NCBI GenBank assembly: GCA_910592205.1
Contig: CAJVPJ010000476.1
Span: forward strand, 1-24,090
DNA length: 24,090 nucleotides
Source: Paraglomus occultum
Taxonomy: Eukaryota > Glomeromycota > Glomeromycetes > Paraglomerales > Paraglomeraceae
Direction of reading: 5' to 3'
Part shown: positions 10,251-20,786 of the stretch, one piece after another
Layout: each line of letters starts with the position of its first letter
Position numbering within the stretch: the stretch's first letter is position 1
Notes under the pieces: generated by a model
What the model saw: the letters and a program-made list of their open reading frames with translations, nothing else
Told to the model about the DNA's origin: nothing
Databases searched by the model: none
Made by a program: the position numbers and the translations under genes

Positions 10251-11110
10251 TTACCTTCCCACGTGCGCCTCTTGTTATTGTAGCAAGTACAACAAGTGCG
10301 CTTTGCGTAGTTTTTTCTTACGGGATTTTAAGCTCCCGGTTTGGTTCATTACTTCTCACTACGTGTAATTTCAGCAAGTACAAACTTCTTCACGTAGTTT
10401 GTTTTTCTTGCGATTGCAGCCAATGCGTCGTTGTGGAAAACTTCATGGTGTTATTCCCTTCCTTGAAATATGCTTCTCTTCTCGTTCCAGTGTACCTATA
10501 ATTACATATCGACCACGAAAGTTTCGTAAAAACAATAGATTAAGCAGGATAGAGGTGTGTTGGACCAGGTAATGCAAGGTATACGAAAAACATATTCCTA
10601 TGTCAATTGGCCATAGATTCTATTAGTGCGTTTGAGGACAACAGCGGATTAATTACGCGACGTAGACAAACTTTCAGGTAAGTAGATTACTACTGAATTT
10701 GACAATTGCAGTGCTTTTTCCTTCCGCTTGATGCCTTAGGATACTGACCATACCTAATCCGGACTTGCGCCCCTTTAATAGAAGTGATCGGCTAGTCACG
10801 CAGCAGATGTTGTGACATTTATCCCTGCATCCTCCTCCATTTATCCCTCCATTTATCCCTGCTTCTATCCTTAACAATAGCAAGGAGCTGTCCCGACCGT
10901 CAAAAATCCTCATGTTGAAAAGGTTGAATATAATAACGAGGACAAGATATGTCCTCCATCTAAAGACATTTATCCAAATGCATTATCATTATGCGCCTTC
11001 TCTTTTAAATACTACACTCTCGATAATAATAATACAAACGTCATCCAAGTCAAAGCTCTTGGCGTTTATGTAATTTATTAAATAATGCACACCGAGGAGG
11101 ACGGCTGGTT
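10251..11110. other. Spacer of the inverted repeat; no recognised gene
   Basis: Next to the left arm is a two-copy direct repeat with a 91-bp offset (agcaagta at 10282 and 10373, each followed by 'cgtagttt'), covering about 10275-10425. At 10825-10865 the short word 'atttatccct' recurs three times. It gives a Gly-rich stretch (GINGGINGGG) in a minus-strand frame at 10674-10913 (79 codons), which I regard as probably chance. Confidence 0.6.
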
Positions 11111-11120
11111 GAGACGACAT

Positions 11121-11307
11121 ACTATTATCATGGATAAGTTTGGGACATTTTACCTCGCGGTAGGAAAGAAGATGAAGCGTTTCTGCCGTTGATGGAGGGA
11201 AGAAGAGTACTATTATTCAATGGATAAGTTTGGGACATTTTACCTCGCGGTAGGGAAGGAGATGAAACGGATGAAGCGTCTCTGCCGTTGATGGAGGGAA
11301 GAAGAGT
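11121..11307. repeat. Two-copy tandem repeat, 88 and 99 bp
   Basis: Copy 1 is 11121-11208 and copy 2 is 11209-11307. They share 'tggataagtttgggacat', 'ttacctcgcggtagg', 'gccgttgatggaggg' and 'aagaagagt', and differ chiefly by a short insertion in copy 2. On the minus strand a frame from an ATG at 11358 to the stop at 11128 (76 residues) runs through both copies in the same phase, repeating LLPSINGR and LPRGKMSQTYP. The length difference inside that frame is a multiple of three. This may be a coding tandem duplication, but a second minus-strand frame (11411-11217) is also open, so coding status is unproven. Confidence 0.75.
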
Positions 11308-12049
11308 AAAATTGGAGCGGGCAAAGTCTCCAGTTTGGTACAGGCCGGCTGATTCCAATAGTCATGACAGCACAAATATCTGATGATGGACGAGATGAGG
11401 GGGAGGTCCAATTTAACAACCTTGTTGTCCGGGCGGATGGTTTTATTGAAGTTGGTTATTTGTTATTTTAATTAGATTATATAGTAAAAAGTATGGGCAT
11501 CGTCTCTACAAATTTCTTTTATTAGGCGAAATTCTTATAAACGGATGTATTTCTTTTTCGCCTCGTGTTTCATTCAGTCTTCATTATTCTCTTTTACAAG
11601 CTGTTCCAATTTCTATTTCTTATTCATGTAATCTTTAAACTTAATGTTGTCAATAAAGATATCAATCTTTGGTATTTAATCCTGCTGGTTGTTCTTCTCT
11701 GTTGTGAAGGAGTTGCCCTCATATGCAATCATTTTACATTGATGAAATAAACAATCGCCCGATATATTAGAATCACTGTAAGCTCCGGTTTTAAAAGGGT
11801 AAGGGATCGCAGCCTTCCAAAGAGCATATTTCCACATTGCTAATATTTGGGTCGACGGCTTTCTCCAAAGGCTCATCCTATAATATTCCAAGAAATACAC
11901 CATCCAATTATACACATCACCAGTAAGGATCTCTCAGAATACTTAATCACACACCTCAGTCGAAAGACGCGAGATCATATTATGCACCGTAAATTGAAGG
12001 TCTGTTCCTTGACACAAGATAGGTTTTTCAGTATCTTAACTATTCCACA

Positions 12050-12400
12050 TGTTATAGAATAAACGATAGTTACTATCAGAGATCACGTCTGATGAATGTG
12101 AAATTTAGTTGACAAATACTTCTGATTGGATTTGGATTGACGCACGTATTCAGTTACAATTCAGGCTAAATCCTTTTTCAGCTTCTCAGGCTTGTCAGAT
12201 CATGCAGTAGATGGGAAGGTAAAACGCCGAATTTCTGTACTTGGTGCTTCAGTCATCTCTTTAGTAACGTAGGCAAATGCCCTACACTCCGTGCCTTTTA
12301 AGCGCATATGCTCGTTTTACACCACACCAATATAATCTCTCTTATCACCTCGAATGTAAGTGATTCTTCGAGTACAAGGAACATCATATCGTTTATTGTG
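12050..12400 (+). repeat. Right arm of the inverted repeat
   Basis: Matches the reverse complement of 9841-10250 block by block, as described for the left arm. The inner end (acatgttatagaat at about 12047-12060) is best conserved and the outer end fades after 'tatcgtttatt' at about 12387-12397. The arms enclose roughly 1.8 kb. They could be long terminal inverted repeats of a DNA transposon or two opposed insertions of one dispersed repeat. Confidence 0.8.
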
Positions 12401-13017
12401 TATACGTGATTGACCGACTAAAGTATTTCTCCCGTTTATATAGTGCAGTGTGTGTCCTTCGAATCTGCTTTTGCAATTGGTTCCACAGTCGATTACGCTG
12501 TTTTGTTCGGATACTTTTCCCAGAAAAACTGTTTTGTTATTTCAGCCGCGCGTGGGAAAGGTTCAAGGCATTCAAAAGCGTTCTCCCTTCTTCAGTTGCC
12601 GTGGCTGAACGATTGCATATATAATGACTTTGTTAATATTATAATTACTTTTCATAAACTCATTTAATCAGCAAACTACTGAAACGACTGTTTTCATTCA
12701 TGACGAGATGTAACAAAAAACATACAATATTTATAGGTTTATCTCTTCCGGTCTTAATCTTTTCACTCAAACATCCATCTTGAACAGGCTGTCATTCTCC
12801 AGCACAACCATTAGCCCTTCGCGATTTTATCCGAAGGTTCGAACTCATAACAGGGAATTCCTCAACAGGCCGGCGGGGCATCTATTTTTTGAATACGGAA
12901 TAACTGTTAATGGAAATGATTGGTTAGAGAGAAGAAGTGCTTGAGATTTCCAAAAAATTGATACGAAAGGTTTAAGCTACCTGAGAGGAAACTGGCAAGA
13001 TCAAGGAGGGCAAGAGG
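12401..13017. other. No recognised gene
   Basis: Two overlapping plus-strand frames (12406-12624 and 12443-12667, 72-74 codons) are open; the second includes the protein-like STVDYAVLFGYFSQKNCFVI. There are no splice signals or motifs I can defend. The remainder is AT-rich and featureless. Confidence 0.5.
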
Positions 13018-13023
13018 TTGTTA

Positions 13024-13251
13024 ATGGTGTTCCTTCCCATGACATTCACATTACTTTCATTTCTCAGTTCCGCGTTTTGGATTCCACCTCATCATCTTCA
13101 ACATTTCCAACAAATACTGATAGGTGTACCGAGATTATATCATGTTGACTGGAAGAACGATAGTGATACAGATGATGGTGATGAAAATTGGGATAATGTT
13201 GAAGTAGTCGAAGAAGGCGACGATGATAGGAACGGCGGTTCTGCGGAATGA
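13024..13251 (+). CDS. Small ORF with hydrophobic start and acidic tail, 75 residues
   Basis: From the ATG at 13024 the frame starts with a signal-peptide-like run (MVFLPMTFTLLSFLSSAFW) and ends strongly acidic (NDSDTDDGDENWDNVEVVEE). No cysteine pairs or known motif. It overlaps, on the opposite strand, the candidate exon at 13135-13395, which has better splice support. At most one of the two is likely real. Confidence 0.2.
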   Translation: MVFLPMTFTLLSFLSSAFWIPPHHLQHFQQILIGVPRLYHVDWKNDSDTDDGDENWDNVEVVEEGDDDRNGGSAE

Positions 13252-13655
13252 GACGTGCGAATTGCTGACGCTGGAGTTTAGGCAATGGTGCGAAACGAGG
13301 TGAAACGAGAGTGACAGAAACTTGTGATGGATCGATTGTTGATCTTCGTCTGCAGTTGAAAATGACGAGTCGTTAATACGCAAGAAGGCTTCAAGCTGTG
13401 GAAAAAAGATAAACTAGTGCTGAACTTGAGAATGTTAAAATTTCAAAAAACCATAGTATTCGAAGTGTAATAGGAAGCACTCCGAAGCACCCGAAACGTT
13501 AAACCCTGATTGCTCAACGATTCTTACTTGAGAATTCGCTCCTCTCATTCTTTTTATTTTCCCAACGGCTTCTGCGGCTTCAATCACTCTTTCTCTAACT
13601 TCATTCAACCGCCCACATTTCTGATGCTTCAATTTTCGATGCTTCCCCCTCGTAC
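13135..13655 (-). CDS. Candidate two-exon gene fragment, unknown family
   Basis: On the minus strand an acceptor ttcttggcag ends at 13656. It opens an exon at 13655-13528 that encodes a basic helical segment (KHRKLKHQKCGRLNEVRERV, then IEAAEAVGKIKRMRGANSQ) and ends exactly at a consensus donor GTAAGA. A pyrimidine-rich acceptor (tcttttttccacag) ends at 13396, giving a 132-nt intron. The frame then continues from 13395 to a stop at 13135 through a Ser/His-rich part into a hydrophobic tail (DYFNIIPIFITIICITIVLP) that could span a membrane. The phases match across the junction. The 5' exon or exons upstream of 13655 are not identified. Other frames of the second exon are also open, one of them Ser/Pro-rich, so its reading is less sure than the first exon's. 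Confidence 0.35.
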
Positions 13656-13689
13656 CTGCCAAGAAGTATACTCATTCTCCTGACACCAT

Positions 13690-16600
13690 CTAATCCCAGA
13701 ATGCTACGTGTTCGATAAGTTTTTCTGGCCTATCATACAAATATCAATTTCAAACTCTTTCAAATACACTTATACGTGAATTTTCAACAAAAAAAAAACG
13801 GTAACCGGCCACAAGTCATGAAAATGTAAAGTTTAGTGTTTTACGCATTAATTAAATCTGTTTGCAGTGTGGTTTTACGCATATTTGGTACATTCTATAG
13901 ATACCTTTCGTTATTGAATAATTAAAAGAATGTATAGGTTCGTTGTAGAGAGTAAAGGGGAATAAGAAGGGATATGAATTAGGATGTATTCACAAAATGT
14001 TAACCTTATTGCTTACACAAACAGCTGTGTCACCTAGTTCACAATTAGACTTTACACTTTTTGGAAGCAGTAATTGCGGCACGTCTGAATAGAGCGAAGG
14101 AAATCCTACTAAGTATCAAAATACTTTAAATCCATAGTCTTTATTACTACTATTTTTCAGTCATCTTTATAATTTAATAATTCTGAACACGTGGGTTTTG
14201 TGCTTTTGTCAATTGAAGTCCTGGGAGAAATTAGCAGGTTAATTTGGCAATCTCTTTCGGTATCTATACGAAATGTACTAAACAAAACGACACTGCAAAC
14301 AATTTTAATTAATGCGTCAGATACAGTTACGGTCGCGCTGCATACGAATATATAATTATCAACTTTCGGGTTGAATAAAAATTACTTTGTTATATTACTA
14401 GCTAGCACGTTGGAATTTTTTGTAAATACGCTATGCACTTGACGCGCTAACTTCAGTATTAAATTCACAGTAATTGCATTGCTCGTAATGCCAATGTTTG
14501 CAAATTCGAAATAGTCGATATTACATTCTAAATTTCAAATTACATTTCTCAACGAAGAAGCAAGATATTTCGGACAGCACTTTACAAACTTGATAGCACT
14601 TCTTTCTGGTTTTAGTATAAATTGTGTAGATTATCTGCGGATTAATTTTTACCGATTTTTTAAATATTCGAATGCATAACCTGTTGTATTAATTTTTGCG
14701 GTAATTGCAAATGTGAGGAATGAGACTTTGAGACTGGAGCGTGCATCTTTATTTCTCTATCCATACTGTTAGCTTCCATTATTTCTTTTCTTTCTACATT
14801 TTATCCACCACATTTACTACTGATGATACTGGAGAAATCTCCATCATTTCTGTATTATTGTAGTCGTTTCTTGCGTCATTACAGGCTGAATGAATTTTGT
14901 TCTTGTGCTAGAGGCATCACTGGCATCGTCTAGTATGTTCAAGTAAGTCTGGCCTATAGCCGTCAGGTGACTGCGTGGATGAGCACTGGTGGCACAACAT
15001 AGAAAAGCTTGCCACTTGACATTATACATTGTCTGCAGGTATCGATGCATGCTATGTCACATTCAAATACAATGAAGCTTTTTATATTATCCCAGTTCTT
15101 GCTATACCCAAATTGTCGGAAATGGTTTTTGAGCGCATGAATTTCCTCTATATACTGAACGAAATTTGTCATATAAAATATCCGGTCGCTCATGTACTTT
15201 CTACACATTTACTTCTATGCACGTAACAAAATATGCATAACTTTACTCTGCTTTACAGAAACGGAAATTGTTAATTTAAGTCTTACTGTTCTCGTAATAG
15301 AATTGCAAAAATATTCGTTTATTAAAGCAGTACATATTTACTTTGAAAAATGCACTGAGATCGGTAGTCAGAGAGCGAATATTTTTCGCGTAGACTGTTC
15401 GAGATGTTACAAAATTAACTTTAGCCCACCGCTTTGTTTCTGGTAATTGTTACTCGCGATTGAATTTAATTCTACAAGCTTAATTTATTACATTTATACG
15501 CCCCTATATAATGTACTTTCTGTACTTGTATTCAAACAAAAGTACTTATAATATAACAATAAAAACAATTATCATATCACAAAATCGATAAAAATTTATA
15601 TTTTAATCTAAAACTTCGATTTGGTAATTTCGATTAATCGGATTAAATGTCACTTGTCCGTATTTAAACTAATAATCGTTTACTGTATAATATTAATTAG
15701 ATTCTCGTTTCGCTTTCTGCGTAATTGATCTATAAACACTCCATAGCTTTAAATAAACCGTCTATGCATTAACCTTACTATTACTACTTTAAGTTATATC
15801 CGGTTGATTAATATTTTCATGGATAAAATTATATCAATAATTCAACATATCAAGCACGAGTCCTCGACGATGCGATATACGTATATATTTCTGACGCAAA
15901 GTGACTTGTCATGGGTTCTAATGAGAAACCTTGCAACGGTCATTATCAATATCAGCATCAAAAATCAGAAACTCCACAACGGCAAAATAATCTCTTTTCA
16001 AGTCCTTTGTTTATCAGATATTAAAAGTAGCATTAACACGAATTTATGCCTAAACTCTATTTACTTTTCTAACATTTGCTTAATGAGTTCTAACAAACTT
16101 TCTAAATTAATAACTGATAAATTTGCATTATTTATTCTCCTTTTTCGATTCAAATTATTAGACATGGCCTTAAAGTGTCAACTCTTTGGAAATTTGGTAC
16201 AGGGACAGGTAAAATCAATGTGAGAAATGTGTCGACATCTGAGTCGATGAATTTTACAACTTAATGAAGACTGTTGCATTTGAATTGTCATTTCTCCTAT
16301 AATTGGCTCTCCCCATTGTGAAGAAAAATATGAAATACATAATGTTGGCAATAACACATACAATGCTAGGAATCGATACGTGTATCGATTTAATATTAAC
16401 CAGCACTACAAATTTGATAACATATTCATATACAATGCTTACTGTGCTGTTTATTGTTGTTGCTTAATTTAAAATGTAACCTATGCTTATTATATTTATA
16501 TTAATATATCTTATCACGTTCTTATCATGTAATTTATAAAATATTTCAAAAAAATTAAACATAATATTTTAAAACTTAATTTGTGGTGGAAAAATCAAAT
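13690..16600. other. AT-rich stretch with no recognised gene
   Basis: The longest frame runs from the ATG at 15819 to 16223 (135 codons, plus strand). It is rich in Ile, Asn, Ser and Leu and has no motif; I treat it as probably chance in very AT-rich DNA. Other frames at 14844-15446 overlap one another on both strands and show no family. No repeat longer than a few tens of bases was noticed. Confidence 0.5.
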
Positions 16601-16641
16601 GCTAACGGCAATATACGAGTCGAAATGTACGACTTAACAAA

Positions 16642-17630
16642 TTATTGTCTGCGCAAGGACCCTTCAGTTTGAGGGTCAATTTCATTACACATGATGTCTG
16701 GGGGGAATTCGTTATAATCATACATGATTTCGGGGGAAAATTCATAATAAAAAGTCCCGTCTGGAGGAACTTCATTACACATAATGTCTGGGAAAAATTC
16801 GTTACAATCATACATGATTTCGGAGGAAAATTTATAATAAAAAGTCCCTTCTGGAGGAACTTCATTACACATGATGTCTGGGGGAAATTCGTTACAATCA
16901 TACATGATTTCGGGGGAAAATTCATAATAAAAAGTCCCGTCTGGAGGAACTTCATTACACATGATGTCTGGGGAAAATTCGTTACAATCATACATAATTT
17001 CGGGGGAAAATTTATAATAAAAAGTCCCTTCTGGAGGAACTTCATTATATCCGGCCTCTGAAAAAATGTCACTGTACACGGCCTCGGAAAATACTTCATT
17101 ATTATCGGCCTCTGGAATTTCCGTATTAAACGGAAATGGATGATGCCAAAATTCTGGCCAGCCGTCGGAGGTAGCCAATGGCTCCTGGGGAGATGCCACT
17201 GGCTGCGTTTCTGTAACATCAACCAAAATTGACAGTTTATGAGTAAAGACAAACGATATGAACAAGAACAACAACCACGATTCTGTAGACTATGCTTACT
17301 GGTCGGTTCGGTCTGTTCAGCGGCCGAAAGTGATTTTACGTATTTTTTCATTATTTGTGCGAGAAAATTAAAGTATAATCGCACGTCTGTGCGTTCTGCC
17401 ATCCACTTGGCAGCAGCCGTTCTGGTTACTTCGACGCAGCCTGGCCTTTCCCCGTCTGGAAAGCTTGCCACGTAATTTCTGCGGTATATAAAAAAACCCT
17501 TTAACGGTTGGCATTCCTTGGGTAATTTTAGCAATTCCTCAAGCGGAAGGGACAATTCGAGTGGTGGATTGGCGAGCTGTTCGAGCTCACTCTCGTTAAG
17601 GTTATTATCAATAAATGCACGGATTGTCAT
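16642..17630 (-). CDS. MATA-HMG-type HMG-box transcription factor with acidic repeat tail
   Basis: Predicted nuclear DNA-binding regulator. Exon 1 is 17630-17300 and exon 2 is 17210-16642, separated by an 89-nt intron. The spliced protein is 299 residues. Residues 20-34 (ANPPLELSLPLEELL) match the lead-in motif I associate with Glomeromycotina HMG proteins. Residues 41-100 fit an HMG box: helix I KGFFIYRRNYVASF, helix II VEVTRTAAAKWMAE with the core Trp, helix III TDVRLYFNFLAQIMKKYV. After a Pro-rich linker, residues 166-285 are four 30-residue repeats (NEVPPDGTFYYEFSPEIMYD plus CNEFPPDIMC), preceded by degenerate 10-residue relatives (NEVFSEAVYS). The tail is acidic and aromatic and resembles an activation domain, which is inference. 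The start is chosen by the ACCATG context, the TATA box about 120 nt upstream and the HMG frame. The family is fairly sure; targets and role are unknown. Confidence 0.85.
16687..17046 (-). repeat. Four in-frame 90-bp coding repeats
   Basis: The 90-bp unit is repeated four times without a length change. Units alternate in type: first and third carry PPEGTFYYKF, second and fourth PPDGTFYYEF, so the array is really two 180-bp blocks. Within each unit a 10-residue (30-bp) sub-period is visible (NEVPP.., YEFSPEIMYD, CNEFPPDIMC). The unit lacks stops in two minus-strand frames and one plus-strand frame, which explains the long shadow ORFs here. Confidence 0.95.
17211..17299 (-). other. Spliceosomal intron of the HMG-box gene, 89 nt
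   Basis: The 5' site is GTAAGC (17299-17294) after '...GAACCGACCA'. The 3' site is GATGTTACAG, ending at 17211, with a CTCAT branch-like motif about 40 nt before it. Splicing leaves one base that completes a Lys codon and places exon 2 in the acidic repeat frame. Its length is not a multiple of three and it contains no stop in the exon 1 frame. Confidence 0.8.
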
Positions 17631-17649
17631 GGTAGGTATTATGAATAAT

Positions 17650-17709
17650 TGATAGAAGTGTTTGATGTTGTTTGATGTTGTTTGATGCTGTTTGATGCTG
17701 CTTGATAGC
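17650..17709 (-). repeat. 10-bp repeats in the 5' leader of the HMG-box gene
   Basis: The plus strand shows gtttgatgtt twice and gtttgatgct twice in exact 10-bp register, then gcttgatagc. On the sense strand this is a run of CAACATCAAA / CAGCATCAAA between the pyrimidine block and the start codon, so it probably lies in the 5' untranslated leader. Function unknown; it could bind a regulator or simply be an unstructured leader. Confidence 0.75.
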
Positions 17710-17728
17710 TTGGATTGGAATGTCTGAT

Positions 17729-17755
17729 GAGGGAAGGAGAGGGGAGGTTTATATA
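17729..17755 (-). promoter_or_regulatory. Core promoter: TATA box and pyrimidine block
   Basis: Reading the minus strand, TATATAAA (17755-17748) is followed directly by a C/T-rich block (complement of 17729-17747), an arrangement common at fungal RNA polymerase II core promoters. It lies about 120 nt upstream of the HMG-box gene's ATG, which leaves a leader of roughly 80-100 nt. Confidence 0.6.
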
Positions 17756-18008
17756 ACGTTTAAATCTCGGCTCAGTGTATACGTTTTAACATATAATGTT
17801 TACATATACGCTGTACATTATAAGTCGCGGTATGAGGATGGTTGTATTAAATCGTTTTACATATTCTGTTTCCATTATGGCATATGAAATAATTAAATAA
17901 TACCATTGAGCGTAATGGCCGTGTCGCCATAATATTGTCACTTAAGTTAAATTTTTATTGTTCCGTAGTCCATTTAATACTAATAGTCTAACCATTTAAT
18001 GGCGTAAC

Positions 18009-18072
18009 CTGCAATGGACTAGTTGCTGCAATGGACTAGTTGCTGCAATGGACTAGTTACTGCAATGGACTT
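18009..18072. repeat. 17-bp minisatellite, 3.8 copies
   Basis: The word ctgcaatggactagttg is repeated at 18009, 18026 and 18043 (last base changed in the third) with a partial copy at 18060. It sits in a small region with other 'ccatt / aatgg' words, including a weak inverted match between 17995-18010 and about 18330-18350. Confidence 0.9.
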
Positions 18073-18079
18073 TTTATTC

Positions 18080-20770
18080 ATGTCAATGGGAGGGAGTCAA
18101 CTCACTGTGGCGTAAGAAAAATTAAGTGCGTCGTAAGACACTGGGAAGGTATTTTTATTTTGTAAAGGTACCTGGTGTCACTTAGTGCTGCCATACACGT
18201 CAATGATCTGCAGATTGCAAACAATACGCTTTGTAAATTACTGATCTCTTCCATTAAACAGGCATCCATTATATGATGCAATATATTAGTGTTAGTCGTG
18301 AGCTGATTTGTCATAACAGTCGAATGGACAAATCCATTATAACGCCATAATTAGTTGCCCGTATTTTTGGATATGCCCGAGAAAGGGCATTGAAGACCGA
18401 AATAGATGGGACTCGCAAATTCTGATACGTTTTATCTTTTATAACAAGTATTCTAATTATAATTTGACGCTTCTGCTCAACAAAGTGATACTTTGAGTCT
18501 TTTTGTACTCGTTGCCCTTCTCGCTGTTTTGTTTGTCAACCAGTTGTTATGATAGGAATAGTCAGTTTTTGATATATTAAAGAGAGTTTATCTTATTAGG
18601 TATACAGGGATACTCTTTATGATTTAATACAGCGACTAGCATTGTTAATGATAGTTTGCGCCACGAGTAATGGTAGTACAGATGGGGCTGTTCGTCTCTA
18701 TAAGAACACGATTACTATTATTGAGAACGAGTGTTATAGTTGATACAATTACCTATGAGATAACAGTCTAATTCCGCCAATAGAAATAATGATAGTAATT
18801 TAGAAAGTATTGTGATTCGCAAACTTTATTTAAACCCACTAAATTGTCAAAGTGCAGTTAGTGAAAGTGGAGATTGTCGAGTTCCGATTAAATGGTTAAA
18901 TTTCAAACGCATACCCGAACGCTCTATCTTGATTATTGACTAGAGTGCCATACTCATCAAATTACTTGGCAAATATTATAATGTTTGTAAACAATGCAGC
19001 CTCTAGTCTGAGTTATTAGAAATAGTTACAAGACAACAATGAGGTACATTAATGTTGATTAGAAAAACGTCTATATTAACGTATTGAAATTATTCTCTGT
19101 ACAAATATTTGGAAACGTATTACGTAATTTAGCAGATTTAAATACCCTAGAAGTCACAAAACCCCTAGACCATGATTGTAAGGTCTTTTCTCTCTAAATA
19201 ACGTTTACCTTATCAGTTGTAATGTCATAACATTAGAATTTATTTCGAACACCTTTATTAGAATCAAGTTTGTTACGTTTTAGCTATAGCTGAGATGAGC
19301 CACGCTCCTACGACGGCTGCAGCTAGATCTCAAACCGATACAGTAGTTATCCGCTCTTCCGTGACTATTGCCTCGAGAACTGACAAGTGAATTTACACTT
19401 GTGACACTCAAAAAAATAGTTAATGGACAAATAATCAGCCATTTGATTTTTATCAGGTAAATTATTTTACGTGTAAACAATGCAATTTGCATATCATATA
19501 CTTAAATTGACAGGGTTGTAACAAATGCATATTAATATTATATATTAATATGTATTGTTTATTTACATAGCTAACCAAAGAATACCCTGAAATGTTGACG
19601 CCAGATATTTGGTACTTGGAATTACCCAAGAGCACATTTACTCAGGAATACTATTTGGTGTTTTATCATGACATACTAATACATGCACTATTGAAGAGTA
19701 TTATAACAAAAGCATAAGTTTGCAAAGTACATGCCGTATAATTTTTACAAACTCAACTAAAGTGTCTCGTGCTACCGGCCGGTCGTAATGTTAATCGGAT
19801 GTAAAGTACGAGTAGTTAAATAAATGCGAAGGTGTTTTATTGATTTATACTAATTTGTACAAGAATATTAGTATATAAATTTATAAGCTTATAGTTTCAT
19901 GGTTGTTGTCGAGGGTTTTACATCATTATTTGCTTCGCTGAGAAAGATTTTAATTCCGCAATATTACGATTAGAGTTTATGTAAATTTCCAACTCTCTAT
20001 GTTTGGTATATTCTTACTCGAAAAAACCATCTAAAAGTTATTCGTCAGTGTTCTCACGCTGTTTGTTTTACGAGTAGCTACTTAGTTTGCTTGCTTTGAA
20101 AACGATAAATCGAGACAAAAAATAATGTATGGAATTACTGGAGATGAACAATTGTAATTTTTGTGTTAGAAAGACGAAAAAATAATAAAACCTTGTGTAT
20201 TTGTGTTGTAAGATTTAGACATTGGGAAGTTAAAAAGGGGAGTGTTTTAAATAATTTTTAAAGACTGATTGTACAATTATGGTTATTTAAATTAGATATG
20301 ATTTTTCGCCGATATATTTTTTATTACTTTTTGTAATCCCGTTGTATCATTGATACATTTATTAATTTTTGAACAATACGCAAATAATGACTGAGAAATT
20401 TACGTATTAGTTTATGAATTTTTATTAACTGCGTTGGTCATTTTGTTGTTGTGTAAAGTTATTTCCCACTGCTGTGCCAGCACAGATTTTTTAGATTTTG
20501 AGATTTGCTCTCTTCGGAAGAATCCATAGCAGGGACACCATTACGGTTGTGTGTTCTGATGGGACCGGGTAACCCAATTATCTACCAGGAATGGTATATA
20601 ACATCTGTCCAGCGTGATTGGTGATGAAATTCTTAATCTTTTGATTTATGTTCTTTGTTGCCATTATTGCTTTACTATTCCTATTGTCTTATTATATTGG
20701 ATCTAAGCTAGAAAGTTTTGGTGTTTACAATAATATAATCCCAGTATAAATAGGAACGGAGAGTTCGTAG
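18080..20770. other. AT-rich stretch with no recognised gene
   Basis: No ORF above about 70 codons and no convincing splice-linked frame. The frames at 18102-18314 and 19280-19492 (both minus) lack any motif. Nothing else of note apart from ordinary A/T runs. Confidence 0.6.
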
Positions 20771-20786
20771 TGGATTGGATGGCTCA

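Noticed and set aside
15804-16223. 139-codon ORF in AT-rich DNA
   Set aside because: Starts at a TTG, has low-information Ile/Asn/Ser/Leu composition, and no motif, promoter or splice support. A short minus-strand frame (16061-16165) looks just as protein-like.
16645-17061. 138-codon plus-strand ORF across the HMG gene repeats
   Set aside because: It is antisense to the repeats, and its length comes from a stop-free 90-bp unit repeated four times.
17990-18350. Transposon bounded by 'tccatt...acgccat' inverted words
   Set aside because: The match is short and gapped and has no clear ends. It is mentioned only as context for the minisatellite.
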